DNA of 64,000 bases, from assembly GCF_046630445.1 (NCBI RefSeq), contig NC_092340.1, positions 24,378,001 to 24,442,000 of the forward strand, in the 5' to 3' direction. Below are positions 34,759 to 47,426 of the stretch, in pieces (position 1 is the stretch's first letter; every line of letters begins with the position of its first letter). Below the pieces are notes generated by a model. The model was not told the origin of the DNA and ran no database searches. It saw only the letters and a program-made list of their open reading frames with translations. The stretch comes from Rutidosis leptorrhynchoides. Its lineage: Eukaryota; Streptophyta; Magnoliopsida; Asterales; Asteraceae. Both the position numbers and the translations under genes were made by a program.

Positions 34759-36236
34759 TCACTGAATATCCTATTAGTTTCTAAAAGGAAAGAAAAATTA
34801 TATAAGTTATCCAATTAATAGACTTTTCTGATTTTGCCCACGTTTCGAATAGCAAAAAGATGCAGCAGAGGGGCAGGATTCGTTTGATCTCAATATAATT
34901 GAGTACTGTGGCTCCAATAACCCGGTCCACGTACAAATCCAACTATTACTACGAACCAGAAAATTTTGATGTCTATCAATTTAACCACTTAAAATAAATT
35001 TTCGTAATTTTAAGAAATTTAGATAAGAAGTAGAATAAAAATCTATGTCCTAAAAACTAGGATGGCGAGAAATAAGAAAGAAAAAGAAAGAGCGCGTCGA
35101 AATAGGTCGAAAAAGAAAAGGCGTCGAAAAATAAGAAAGAAAAAGAGTGACTTATAAAACTTTAAAACACTCGACTAACCCAACCTTATTACTATCACTA
35201 ACTTAAAATTAAAATTGCAAATTGAGATTACTAATTGGAGTGATAATTGATACATAGGTAAAAGGCGTCGAAAAATAAAAATAAGAAAGTCGTGCGTCAA
35301 AACTTAAAAAGGAACTAAAAACTAAAAATTAAAAGTTGCGTCTAAAAATATTAAAGCTTACAAGTAAAACTATATCCCAAATGGCAATAACTTAAAAAGT
35401 TACTAAAACTTAAAAAATGACGTCGTAAAATTCTAAAGCACCTAACTCTTAGTCTAAAGAAAAAACACTTAAGGGATTTTACGGCAAAGCCTAAAAATCT
35501 AGAAATAAAAAAAATAACCATGGCAAAAACTATGGATTAAAACTAAATACGAACGAAAAATACAAAAAATTACGCTAAAACAATTAAAAGGAACAAAATA
35601 TAAAAATAAACTAAAAGTTGTAAAAATTACAATTTTTATAAAAATATTATTTTTATATTATTTATTTTATAAAACTATTAATTTTATAATTTATTTAAAC
35701 TAATTAAACTTTAAAATACAAATTAATAATAAAAAATAAATTAATAATTAAAAACTAAACCCTAATTAGGGTTATAATAATAATAATTATATATTAATTA
35801 AAACCCTAAACAGGCGGCTGAGGTTACTAGGCCTGTCAAATCACCTCATGCGATCGCATGAGGTGTTAGTTGATTTTCCATGCGATCGCATGGATTGCGA
35901 AATTGGGCCAGGCTCTGGGCTGCAACAGTGATCGGGTCGAGTATTTTTTTTTTTTTTTTCTGTTTTGCTGTTTTGATTTTTCTGTTTTAAATAAATACAA
36001 AATATTTAAATAAAATTCATATTTTTACAAACTTAAAAATAAAAATAAAGAAACTTTATAAAACTTATATATTTAACAAACTCTTAAAAATATTTATATT
36101 TTTGTTTTTCTTTTTATATTTTAGAATATTTAAAACGTATTTTTTACAAAAGCGTATTTTTTTTTAAAAGTAAACTTAAAAATAAAAATCTTTTTTTTTA
36201 TATTAGCGTTGCGCTTCCGGCTTTTAAGCTAGATTT
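34759..36236 (-). other. 5' leader of Athila-2
   Basis: About 1.5 kb without an ORF between primer site and gag. The part at 35090-35480 has repeated GCGTCGAAAAA and GAAAGAAAAAGA words. A palindrome doublet of the LTR type lies at 35847-35892. Athila-1 has a leader of only about 100 bp here. Confidence 0.7.
35847..35892. promoter_or_regulatory. Palindrome doublet in the Athila-2 leader
   Basis: CATGCGATCGCATG at 35847-35860 and again at 35879-35892, 32 bp apart, the same word and spacing as in the LTR of this element. No TATA box is seen beside it. Confidence 0.75.
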
Positions 36237-36256
36237 GATCCCCGGCAGCGGCGCCA
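36237..36256 (-). promoter_or_regulatory. Primer binding site, tRNA-Asp (Athila-2)
   Basis: Plus-strand GATCCCCGGCAGCGGCGCCA equals the tRNA-Asp 3' end (recalled) with one mismatch; eight bases separate it from the LTR. Confidence 0.9.
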
Positions 36257-36264
36257 AAAATACT

Positions 36265-38266
36265 TGATGTGCGCAGAGGTGTATATGAAATAGCTTTATT
36301 TTTACAACTAAATACTATTAAATATGCTACAATTTTACACAAGATATTTATTTATTTAAAGAATGGATATACTTAAACTTTGCTACAACACTTATAGGCA
36401 GTGTACCTAATCGTACAGTAGTGTAGTTTTTAGTAAGTCCGGTTCGTTCCACAGGGAAAAATCTTTAACCAAAGCTTAACGCTATATTAGTTTTAATTTA
36501 TAAAAATATAAATATATAAATAAGTAATATTATTATTATAAAGGGGGGTTTTTTTACCGTTTAATGACCGGTTTGTCGATTTTTAAAACTTAGTCGCAGT
36601 TAAAACCTAATGTAAAATATTAAAAATAAATACAAGACTTAATTTAAAGTGTAAAGTAAATAACGATAATGAAATTGCGATAAATAAAAGTGCGATAAAA
36701 TAAAATTGCGATAATTAAAAAGTACGATAATTAAAAGTGCAATTAAATACAATAACAATAAATAAAAGTCCGATAATTAGAAATGCAATTAAATATAAAA
36801 TAAAGGAAATTAAATATGAAATAAAATAATCATGCTTATTTAAACTTCCGTAATCATGATGTTTGACGTGTTGATTTTAGTTTTATGCCCATGGGTTAAT
36901 TGTCCTTTGTCCTGGATTATTTAATATGTCCGTCTGGTTTTTGTCCATAACAGTCCATCAGTCATAAATATAAAGTGCGAGTGTCCTCGTCAAATTATCC
37001 TTATACCCGAAGTTAAATATTCCAACTAATTGGGGACTTAAACTGTAACAAGGTTTTAATACTTTGTTTAATAATTACACCAGGATATCGACTGTGTATA
37101 ACCCAAGGTTTTAATACTTTGTTATCAATTATGCCAAGTGTCCTTGTACATAATTTCACCCCTGTTTTAATAATTTCATAGACTATTAATTCATTCCCGT
37201 GTCCGGCTAAATGAACGATTATTCGTACATATAAATATCCCGCCCATCGTGTCCGATCGTGTCCGATCGAGTGTATATGGTTATTTATAGGGACGTCCAA
37301 TTGTAAATCTTTATATTAAAATTAACAAACTATCATTTAGTTAAACAAATATAAAGCCCATTAATAGCCCATAGTCTAATTTCCACAAGTGTCGTTCTTT
37401 TGTCCAAACCCCAATTATGGTACAAAGCCCAATTACCCAATTTTATTAATTAGCCCAACATCATGATTACTTCGTTTTAAATAAGCATAATAATAACTTA
37501 GCTACGAGACATTAAATTAAAAAGGTTGAACATAACTTACAATGATTAAAAATAGAGTAGCGTTACACGGACAGAATTTCGACTTACACCCTTACAACAT
37601 TCGCTAACATACCCTTATTATTAGAAATTAAAATTAAAATTATAATTTAATTATATATATATATCGTATGAGAGAGTTGGATGGATATATGATTATATGA
37701 TGCACCAAAGCTCGATTTTTATAGGCATGTGGGCTGGAAAAGAGCCTCATGCGATTGCATGGGCTTTGCCCTTCAAGGCCATGCGATCGCATGGCCAGCT
37801 GGGGAGACTCAAAAGTCTTTAAAAACGTGGGCTGCTTATTTATTTATAATATAATATAATATATATAATTAAATTTAATTATATATATATATATTATATT
37901 ATATTCTTGTACTCCGTTGACTTGTAATTTTTAGTCCGTTGCGTCGAGTGTTGAGAGTTGACTCTGGTCCCGGTTCCGGATTTTCGAACGTCCTTGCGTA
38001 CAATTTAATATCTTGTATTTTGTGTTTCGAATCTTGTACTCTTGTAATTTTGAGACGTTTCTTATCAATAATTGGAACCTCTTTGATTGTACTTTGTACT
38101 TTTTAGCTTTTTGGTCTTTTGCGTCTTCAATTCGTCGAATCTGTCTTTTGTCTTCACCTTTTATTATTTAAACGAATATCACTTGTAAATAGGACAATTG
38201 TAACTAAAAGCTTGTCTTTCTTGAGGAATAAGGCTATGAAATATATGTTCGTTTTTAGCATTATCA
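36265..38266 (-). repeat. 5' LTR of Athila-2
   Basis: TG..CA, 2002 bp, nearly identical to 21088-23086. It has a 10-bp duplication (GTGTCCGATC near 37250) missing from the 3' copy. The promoter is at 37716-37793: palindromes at 37780-37793 and 37748-37761 (one C to T change), TATA at 37716-37723. Confidence 0.95.
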
Positions 38267-39372
38267 AAAGGTTATCCAGCTATTATAGCTCACGTTAAGA
38301 TGATTGAATCGAAAGAGAAGCGTATTGAAGATGTACATGTGGTTAAAGACTTTCCCGATGTGTTTCCTGAAGATCTTTCTGGTCTTCCACCTCCTCGACA
38401 AGTTGAATTTCAAATTGATTTAACTCCCGGTGCTGCTCCTATTGCTAAAGCGCCGTATCGTTTAGCACCTTCCGAAATGAAGGAACTTTCCAACCAGCTC
38501 CAAGAACTATTGGATAAAGGTTTCATTCGTCCAAACTCGTCCCCATGGGGAGCTCCTATTCTATTTGTTAAAAAGAAGGATGGTACGTTAAGGATGTGCA
38601 TTGATTATCGTGAACTTAACAAGCTTACTATCAAGAACCGTTATCCATTGCCACGTATTGATGATCTATTCGACCAACTTCAAGGGCCAAGTGTTTATTC
38701 AAAGATTGATTTGAGGTCCGGATATCACCAACTTAGAGTCAAGGAATCCGATATTCCTAAGACTGCTTTTCGCACTCGTTATGGGCACTATGAATTCTGT
38801 GTCATGCCTTTTGGTTTGACCAATGCTCCTGCTATGTTCATGGATCCTATGAACCGTGTTTGCAAACCCTATCTCGATAAATTCATCATTGTATTAATTG
38901 ATGACATCTTGATCTATTCCAAGAGTGAGAAAGAACATGAGCAACATTTGCGTATGATTCTTGAACTCTTACGAAAGGAACAACTTTATGCTAAATTCTC
39001 TAAGTGCGAGTTTTGGCTCAAAACCGTACAATTCCTTGGACATGTTGTTGATAGAAGAGGAATACATGTTGATCCTACTAAAATCACTGCTATTCAGAAC
39101 TGGGAGATACCAAAGACTGCGAAGCATATTCGCCAATTTTTGGGACTTGCCGGTTACTATCGGAGATTTATAAAGGATTTTTCACTTCTTGCTAAACCTC
39201 TTACGAAGCTAACACAAAAAGGGAAGAAATTTGAGTGGTCCGAAGAACAGGAATCTGCTTTCAAGATTCTGAAGGAGAAGTTGACCACAGCCCCGATTCT
39301 ATCTTTACCTGAAGGTACTGACGATTTTGTTGTTTACTGCGATGCCTCAAACAAGGTTTTGGTTGCGTTTTA
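38267..39372 (+). pseudogene. pol: Tekay-like pol, second piece: reverse transcriptase and start of RNase H
   Basis: After the second AAAGG copy the frame resumes as YPAIIAHVK and runs [18 protein letters not shown] and [20 protein letters not shown]. The RT follows with [39 protein letters not shown], the catalytic [10 protein letters not shown] and [16 protein letters not shown]. RNase H starts at FVVYCDAS. A single-base loss near 39351 shifts the frame and gives a stop at 39371. The wording is that of plant chromoviruses of the Tekay/Del type. It reads toward the right, opposite to Athila-2. Confidence 0.9.
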
Positions 39373-41174
39373 ATGCAACGTGAAAAGGTTATTGCCTACG
39401 AATCTAGACAGTTGAAGAAACACGAGGAGAACTATACCACACACGACCTTGAGTTAGGTGCCGTGGTATTTGCATTAAAGATATGGAGACATTATCTATA
39501 TGGTACCCAGTTTATGGTGTACACTGACCATAAAAGTCTTCGACACATCTTTGATCAAAAACAGCTGAACATGAGGCAAAGCCGATGGCTCGAGTTATTG
39601 AACGATTATTACTGTGAGCTGAAATATCATCCTGGCAAGGCGAATGTAGTTGCCGATGCCCTTAGTCGGAAAGACGATGTTAAACGTGTTCGTGCTCTAA
39701 ACCTGAAAATCAAATCAAATCTTATCTCACGAATCTGTGAAGCTCAATTGGAAGCCATTAAACCGACACTTATCGAAGGTGAAGGACCCATTGGTTTTGA
39801 GAACCAACTTCAAGTGAAAGCTAATAGTACACGGTACTTTGGCAACAGAATTTGGGTTCCTCGTTTCGGTAATCTCCGTGAACTAGTCTTGGATGAAGCT
39901 CATAAGACTAGATATTCTATTCATCCCGGTTCCAGTAAAATGTATCATGATGTGAAGCAATTCTACTGGTGGCCTAATATGAAAACCGACATTGCTACTT
40001 ATGTTAGTAAGTGTCTTACTTGTTTGAAGGTCAAGGCCGAACATCAAAAGCCTTCTGGTCTGTTGACACAACTCGATATTCCACAGTGGAAGTGGGAGTG
40101 CATCACTATGGACTTTATTACTAAGTTACCTAAGACTTCGAACGGTAACGATACTATCTGGGTCGTAGTTGATCGTGTTACTAAATCTGCGCATTTCATA
40201 CCTATCAAGGAAACCGACAAGATGGAGAGATTAGTACAGCTTTATATTAAAGAAATCGTCTCGCGTCATGGTGTTCCTATCTCGATTATTTCTGATCGCG
40301 ACAGTCGATTTGTTTCTAGATTTTGGAAAACTTTACAATCTGCTCTTGGAACTCAACTCGACATGAGTCAGCCTATCATCCTCAAACTGATGGTCAAAGT
40401 GAACGAACCATTAAAACACTGGAAGATATGCTTCGCGCTTGTGTTATCGACTTTGGCAAAGGCTGGGATAGACATCTGCCTTTGGTTGAATTTTCTTATA
40501 ACAACAGTTATCACTCTAGCATTAAAGCTGCACCTTTTGAAGCTCTATATGGACGGAAGTGTAGATCCCCTCTGTGTTGGGATGAACTTGAGGACAGACA
40601 TTTAACTGGTCCTGAAATTATTCACGAAACTACCGAAAAGATCGTTCAAATCAAGCAACGTTTAGAAACTGCCCGTAGCCGACAGAAGAGTTATGCCGAT
40701 AAGAAACGAAAGGACATTGAATACCAAGTTGGAGATAAAGTCATGTTGAAAGTATCCCCTTGGAAAGGTGTTGTCCGTTTCGTTAAACGAAGTAAACTCA
40801 GTCCACGATATGTTGGACCTTTCACAATCACTGAAAGAATTGGTCCCGTGGCATATCGATTAGAACTACCAACCGAACTCAGTCAAGTACATGATGTGTT
40901 TCATGTCTCAAATCTTAAACGGTGTATTGCTGATGACACTCTCGTTATTCCTTTGGATGACATTCGCATTGATGATAAAATGCACTTCATAAAGGAACCC
41001 GTAGAAGTCATGGACCGATCTGCTAAACGCTTAAAACAAAGCACCATACCTATTGTTAAGATCCGTTGGAATTCACGACGTGGCCCCGAGTATACCTGGG
41101 AACGTGAAGACCAAATGAAACAGAAATATCTCCATCTCTTCTCAACCGCTGATGCATCCGAGAAGTCTACCTAA
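39373..41174 (+). pseudogene. pol: Tekay-like pol, third piece: RNase H, integrase, C-terminal domain
   Basis: RNase H continues with [20 protein letters not shown] and [13 protein letters not shown]. The integrase zinc region ([32 protein letters not shown]) and core ([17 protein letters not shown]) follow. A second one-base loss near 40367 breaks the frame just before [13 protein letters not shown], which is open again in another frame to the stop at 41174. The end has [13 protein letters not shown] and [18 protein letters not shown], the C-terminal half of a chromodomain-like fold. Only these two frameshifts, plus the two insertions, break the visible gene. Confidence 0.9.
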
Positions 41175-41210
41175 AACTTCGGGACGAAGTTTTTATTAAC
41201 GGGGAGGTAC
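41173..41210 (+). promoter_or_regulatory. Hairpin and polypurine tract before the Tekay-like 3' LTR
   Basis: AAAACTTCG-GGA-CGAAGTTTT (41173-41193) is a perfect 9-bp hairpin beginning at the pol stop. The purine run ACGGGGAGG follows and the LTR starts at 41211. Confidence 0.75.
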
Positions 41211-43377
41211 TATAACAACCCTCACTTTTCGACTTCTAAATTTACTGAATTAACCCTAGGGTTATCTGCCTGACTATATGTATTAAGGGTTGTTATATAC
41301 AATTAAATATTGACCGAATAGTAATTTTTAGTCAACAATGTACGCTTAAATAAATAATATATTATTAATTTATATAATTTGACATAATTTAACTAAGTAT
41401 ATAAACTTTGTATCACTTTTATTATTTAGTTAATGTATTATATATGTAACTATATAATAAATCCAATTATATATAAATGTAATAATATTTACAAACTTAC
41501 TAAAACTATAGTTTAATAATTAAAATCATAATTATTATTAAAAATACAAAATACCGAATTATTTATCACTTTTATGCAAAATTTGTATTTATTAATTAAA
41601 TAAAAAAAAATATTGACAAATATTCTTGGAAAAGAACTAAATCAATTTGTTTATTTATATAAAAAAATCCTTAAAATAAATGAATTTAAAAAAATAAATA
41701 AATTACTTTTTAATTAAAAATTATAATGGAAAAATTACTTTTATTATTTTATTTTGTGCATTATCCCATGACCTAACATTTAATACTTTTGAATTTTAAA
41801 ATCCCATTAAAAATTAAAATATTTCTTTTTCTTTTAATTATTTTATTCTTTTTACCTAATTTTTTCAAGTATAAATACCCCTCATTTCTCATTCAAACTC
41901 ATACCAAAATTTCTCTCATTTTCTCTTTGAAGAATTACTACTAGTAAGTATTCTTTTCTTACTTTTTACTTTTTACTTTTTATTTTTTACTTCGGTTTAT
42001 TAATTTTTTTTTTACCAAAACATGTAAATAATGTTATAAATTATATGCAATTAAAAAATAAAATAAATAACATGTTATAATTAGTAATATATGTTACTAA
42101 AAATTATAAAAGTATTTTTATGAATTAATATATAGGAATTATAATTAAAATCGAATTAATGAATATATATGTATATACGCACCTAACGTGAAGGTTATAA
42201 TTAAAGATAGCATACAAAGACTACAAACATCACCGCTACTTGTGGCCTAGGGTGATCCTTGTTACCATTATGGGACGCTTGTGGATCTCGAATGCCAAGA
42301 CTTAAATTCTGGTCAAGAGATCCTGGGCCACTCGGTAACAATAGATCATTCGAGTGACTTGCATGTTAGCAACGAAATTTGGGCGAGATTGTACAATATC
42401 TTTGTTAAGAATTATAACCCGAACATTCTTAAACTAGAAGCTTACTATAAGTGGAAGCTTTCTATAAATAGTAAGTTTTCAAAAATAGAAACTTTTGAGA
42501 AATAGGAACTTTTCTCGAAAACCGTCAATGTCAATATAGTTGCTATATTAATAAACATACTTTATGTCAGTTAGACATTAACTAATCAAACGTTATACCT
42601 CTAGGTTGATATCCAGATCACTTACTTGCTTTACTTTCCTTCTTGCGTGGAATACTTCAACTGCTATTTAAGGTGAATTCATAGCCCCTCTTTATTGCTA
42701 GCAAACTTACTTACTTTACTTGGGGTGAGACACATGCTGTTTTTACTTTTTACAATTTAGACACAAGTACCAAACTGTTAAACTATGCTATACCCGGCTA
42801 TGTCCGACTAAGTCCCTATAGTGATATTTTTAATTGCTGCGGCATTCTTAATTATTGGGGATAGGCCTATCGGGAGTAACGTCCCCGATACATTTGACTA
42901 AGTCTTTGTATTACTTGAGAATGAAATTAAACCGACAAGGACAGACACAACTTGTCATGGGGCAAACTTGAACGTTTAGTCTAAATATCACGCTTTGGCA
43001 TAACTTTTTGATCCTGCGGGAGATCAACTTTACAAACTAAATCTTGTGGTCTAAAACAACGGTCAAACTTTTGTTAAACCTATGAACTTCACTCAACCTT
43101 TTGGTTGACACTTTAGCATGTTTTGTCTCAGGTGCTGTTTGATTCAAGCTTACTCATCTACTGCTTATGTGATGCTACTTGGACATAGGATCAAGAGATT
43201 ATCACATTTATTACTATTGCATTTAAACATTTACTTTACTCATTTGTAACGACATTTCATTTTCCGCTGCGTACTCCATAAAGTTTAACTTTCTCATTTA
43301 GTATTGTTCTCGTTATTATAATATGTTGGTATATTTTGATATTAAGTCACATTTTGCCCAGGCCTGGGGGTGTGATA
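41211..43377 (+). repeat. 3' LTR of the Tekay-like element
   Basis: It starts TATAACAACCC and ends GGGGGTGTGATA, which are imperfect inverted ends, 2167 bp. A TATA box TATAAATA lies at 41870-41877, followed by a pyrimidine-rich CTCATTTCTCATTC stretch and a possible splice donor CTA|GTAAGT near 41945. No GC palindrome doublet is present. TAAAT (43378-43382) is a candidate target duplication that cannot be checked. Confidence 0.8.
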
Positions 43378-44261
43378 TAAATTAACTTTCTCTAATATAT
43401 CATCATCATGTAAATAGAACAAACACATATCTGAACAAAACCAAAATCGAACATTTGAAGTGACATAAATAGAATCGAATACTATAGTTACTTTACATTT
43501 TACTATCAAGTACTCCGTAATATGCAATGCAATATCAATACATTTCAATGAATTTAAAATGTTACACGTTCCAGATGTGTTATTTTGTATATAAATATAA
43601 ATAAATAAATGTAAATCAGTGATAATTTTTTTTTTTTTGTTATTTTTATAAGTTATTTCTAGTAAAATGCTATTACGTATTAGACTAGGGTGTTTGATGT
43701 CGCAAAAAATCGTATCACGTAAGATGCATGTAAGGTGTTTGATGAAATGTCTGAAAGAAAACATTGATCATGATATCAGGCAGGAGCAAGAGGCACCTTG
43801 TGTCCTTGCGTCCCCGGGAAACAAGGTCGCAAGAGGCACCTTGCGTCCTTGCGTCTACCGGGAAGCAAGGTCGCAAACAGGCACCTTGCGACCTTGCGTC
43901 TTGCGCGGGCAAATTGTCAAATTTTTTTTTTATGGGTTCTGAGTCAAAAAAAGGAAGAAAAAATGATTATTTTAGTAATAATCCCTTGTATATTTGGGCT
44001 ATGTTGTTATAATATTTTACACTTAATTATTTTGATGATATATGCCCATCAGCCCATACACCCATTTTAGAATTTTGATGACATATGCCCATCAGCCCAT
44101 ACACCCACCCAACCCATTTGGATAAAAACTACATAGTCTCACATATGTGAAAACAATACTAAACTTGAACTCTAAATCAATAATTCTATCAGTTCAAAAT
44201 TTTAAAATTAATAATTGCAACATTATTAAAATAAAGTAATAACTTTGTTCTCATCATATTA
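43378..44261. other. Non-coding stretch with minisatellite and short duplication
   Basis: No gene seen. It contains a GC-rich minisatellite (43791-43910) in otherwise A+T-rich DNA and a 35-bp direct duplication (44030-44064 and 44073-44107, sharing CATATGCCCATCAGCCCAT-like text). Confidence 0.6.
43791..43910. repeat. GC-rich minisatellite, three units of 43-45 bp
   Basis: Units begin AGGCACCTTG at 43791, 43834 and 43879. Each holds CCTTGCGTC and, except the truncated last, a following CAAGGTCGCAA, so the units can fold on themselves. This resembles the palindrome doublets of the LTR promoters and may mark a decayed LTR. Confidence 0.7.
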
Positions 44262-44706
44262 CCATATTAACTATTAGACAAAACTTACGAATAGTACCAG
44301 GGGTATTTTCGTCTTTTTACCTTTTTTTTTTTTCTTTTTTTCAAGTAACACAACAAAAGCCCCCACACTTTGTTCAAAAATTAAAAATCGGCCCCCAAAA
44401 CAGGGGGTTAAAGCGTCAAATCAAAATTTTCATAAAATATCTTAAATAAACTCCACTCAAATACTCAACAGGTCATATCTTCTCGCTCGCAACGAGTTAA
44501 ATTTTTCCGACACCATCCTTAAACTTGAAATAATTTTATGAACACAATGTTACTAACTATACGCAAAACGGACACTTTTAAAAAAACGCAAAATATTTAG
44601 GGTACTTTTCATATATGTTGATTTTTCACTCGCAAGCTCCGTAACTAAACATAATAAAATACATTAAAAATCGAACCCTGGCGCGAAGCGAGGGTTCGAA
44701 AACTAG
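44262..44706 (+). mobile_element. Non-autonomous Helitron-like element, copy 1
   Basis: The 3' end has a hairpin CGAACCC..GGGTTCG (44672-44678 and 44692-44698), then GAAAA and CTAG (44703-44706) followed by T, the classic Helitron terminus. The left end is not certain; homology to copy 2 starts near 44262. No coding sequence. Confidence 0.65.
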
Positions 44707-45298
44707 TTATTACTATATTATCTAATAGATAAAAATGGTGAATAGTAACTAGGAGTATTTTCGTCATTTTTTTTCAAATTCTAATTAAATTTCACTACAC
44801 CACCAAAGACCCCCACACTTTTTCAAATATTCAAATCGACCCTCCAAAAAGGGGGTAAAGTATCAAATAACCATTTTCATAAAATATCTTAAATAAACTC
44901 CACCCAAATATTCAACGGGTCATATCTTCTCGCTCGCAACGAGTTAAATTTTTCCGACACCATCGTTAAACTCGAAATAATTTTAGGAACACAATGCCAC
45001 TAACTATACGCAAAACGGACGCTTTTAAAAAAACGCTAAAAATTTGGGGTACTTTTCATACACGTTGATTTTGCGTTAAATTTTTAAAAGTCGATAATTA
45101 CATAGCTAAACGCGGAGATGGACATATATTATTAATTTAAAATAACATTTAAATTTTTCACGGGTTATACCTTTTAGTTCGACTCGAGTTGTGCTTCAAC
45201 GACATCATTCTTTTGCCACAAAATAATTTTACAAACTAAACGCAATAAAATACATTGAAAACCGGACCCCCGTCGCGAAGCGAGGGTTCAACAACTAG
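44707..45298 (+). mobile_element. Non-autonomous Helitron-like element, copy 2
   Basis: It is homologous to copy 1 (CATAAAATATCTTAAATAAA, TCTTCTCGCTCGCAACGAGT, TATACGCAAAACGGAC), ends GGGTTC..CTAG at 45295-45298, and contains about 150 extra bp with a further diverged copy of the CTCGCAACGAGTT module. It directly follows copy 1. Confidence 0.6.
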
Positions 45299-45443
45299 TT
45301 ATAACTATAACTATAATTATAACATTTATGTGGTAACATTATGTAATACCTAGATCGGGTAATCCAGCATATATATTACTGTATTACCTAGACAAATACT
45401 TATACGTTCAAGCATGAACACCACTTTCTATCAATATACGCGC

Positions 45444-45467
45444 GGGGGGGGGGGGGGGGGGGGGGGG
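45444..45467. repeat. Homopolymer of 24 G
   Basis: An uninterrupted G run preceded by CGC. It could form a quadruplex or be a sequencing or assembly effect. Confidence 0.9.
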
Positions 45468-45496
45468 ACGAGAGGAACGTTTTAATAATAATATTA

Positions 45497-45883
45497 GAGC
45501 ACAGGGAGTTGTTCGGTGTTAAATCTCGGTGTTAAATTTAACACTGGATTTAACACTGATGCCAAAACAGGGGAAATGGTTCAGTGTAAATCTCAGTGTT
45601 AAATCATTATTTAATTATTATTATTTAATTTATTTAACTAATAAAAAATATAATATAAATAAAAATAATATTTTGGTGATTTAACGGTAATTTAACACCG
45701 GAGGAGAGTGGTGTGCACCGGTGTCTCCGGTGTTAAATCTCTAAACACACCGTTAGCTATATAACGTTGAAGCATTTAACATGGATTTAACGGTGATTTA
45801 ACACCGGAGGGGAGTGGTGCGCACCGGTGTCCCCGGTGTTAAATCTCTTTAACGGTGGCAAAAGTGTTCGACTCCTAGAGCTC
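45497..45883. mobile_element. Harbinger-like MITE (387 bp)
   Basis: Ends GAGCACAGGGAGT and (reverse complement) GAGCTCTAGGAGT form terminal inverted repeats, flanked by TTA on both sides (45494-45496, 45884-45886). Internally, GATTTAACACCGGAG..CTCCGGTGTTAAATC is a long foldback that occurs twice (about 45678-45740 and 45790-45845). No ORF. Confidence 0.7.
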
Positions 45884-45916
45884 TTAATAATATAATCATA
45901 ATAATAACTAATAATT

Positions 45917-45920
<4 letters not shown>

Positions 45921-45990
<70 letters not shown>
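45921..45990. repeat. AAT microsatellite
   Basis: About 70 bp of (AAT)n. Confidence 0.95.
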
Positions 45991-45993
<3 letters not shown>

Positions 45994-46054
45994 GGCTTTG
46001 AAGTTGTAACCTTGAGCTATCAATAAAATTTGTTGCTTTTTCAAAAAAATAAAA

Positions 46055-46156
<102 letters not shown>

Positions 46157-46207
46157 GTAGTAGGAGTATTAGTAGTAGTGTAGAATTCAAGCCTAAAGTA
46201 TTTAATT

Positions 46208-46341
46208 GGGATAGTGATATGTGCACAACCCTTTTTTGTTATGTACACAACTAACATGTTTAACAGTGTTATACAGTACAACACTGTAAAACATGTTAGT
46301 TATGTACATAATAAAAAATAATTGTGTACATATCATCACCC
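46208..46341. mobile_element. Foldback MITE with 8-bp target duplication (hAT-like)
   Basis: Nearly the whole 134 bp folds on itself: left GTGATATGTGCACAAC and ACTAACATGTTTAACAGTGT; right arm the complement. ATTTAATT flanks both ends (46200-46207 and 46342-46349). Eight-base duplications are typical of the hAT superfamily. Confidence 0.75.
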
Positions 46342-46349
46342 ATTTAATT

Positions 46350-47426
46350 GTGGTGTTATAGCTCTCAATCAAGGACGATCTATTATGTCAGGAGTGGTAG
46401 CATGAACTATTACTAAAATACGCGATATAATGGAAAATCTTTTAAATTTTAACTAGTGATACCACTTGATAGTTTAAATTTTGTTGATTTACACCACTGA
46501 ATTGTGTAATTTTTTTTTTAAGTTGTAACTAGTGACTACAATTTTTATATCCGCTACTGCTCTCAATTATAAAAAAAATCATTAACACTTGCTTATGTCT
46601 ACCGTTATTCATTTGAGAATACTTTCAATCAAAGAGTTAGAGTTTAAATCCCCTTGTAAACATATTGGTGAATAAATTCTTGATGAGTGTGGTTTTAAAA
46701 CTAAAATAAAATGAAATAAAAAAATCGTGATGAGTGTTGCGTTGGCGTTTTATAATTAAAAAAAATAAAATAATAATAATAAATCAAATACAGTAGCTTT
46801 TAATTCACGAGAGAAGGGTCACTTTCATGGATGAGGGTCTGATACAACCCAATACCCATGGGTCACATACTAAAATACCAACGGTTTCAGTTTCTTTTCA
46901 TTCTAGAACTTGACTAGAACTTGAAAGGGGCCCACAATGACGTTGTTTTATGTGTGTAATCCGTGTTTCCTTCCTTCCTTTTCCTTAATGGATGTAATCT
47001 CAATCACTTCAGTCTCAACCAAAACTAGATAATGACTGATTTATATTACTTTATCTTCTATCTTAAAATCTTAAATTCACTAATACGTACCAAATTTTAT
47101 TTTCAATCATTCCAAATTCGATTTCATTTAAAGTAAATAAAATTTGTGTCCCAAATAAATTCAAGGAATATAAGATGAAAGATTTTTTCCTTTGTAACCT
47201 TCCATTCTCATATCCTCTTAGAATTTAGAATTTAGAAAATAAACAACTACGATTATTGATTTGTATATACTAATCGATATATCAATAATAAAAAAATATT
47301 TTTAAATTTAATTAGCAATGCATTTTGAAGTGATTAGAAAAAACATCAAAATAATTGTGAATACCTGTATGTCGATTAAAATGTATACATATTAATATAA
47401 GTAACCCTTTTTTATAGATAGCCTTA
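46350..47426. other. Non-coding A+T-rich stretch
   Basis: No gene, structured RNA or clear transposon end is seen. A TTCCTTCCTTTTCC pyrimidine run lies near 46970. Confidence 0.5.

Larger units (their letters stand above)
21088..38266 (-). mobile_element. Athila-2: complete Athila-type Ty3/gypsy element (17179 bp)
   Basis: LTRs at 21088-23086 (1999 bp) and 36265-38266 (2002 bp) both run TGATGTGCGC..GCATTATCA. The target duplication AAAGG is perfect at 21083-21087 and 38267-38271. Between them lie primer site, 1.5-kb leader, gag-pol, zinc-knuckle ORF, spliced env-position gene and 3' non-coding region. By eye the LTRs differ at roughly 30-35 sites plus a few indels (about 1.7%), so the insertion is fairly recent. 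Gag-pol has one frameshift and six stops, so it is no longer autonomous. Confidence 0.95.

Noticed and set aside
43342..43764. Possible host gene on the minus strand
   Set aside because: The frame overlaps the LTR end and A+T-rich DNA, has no recognisable motif and low-complexity runs.
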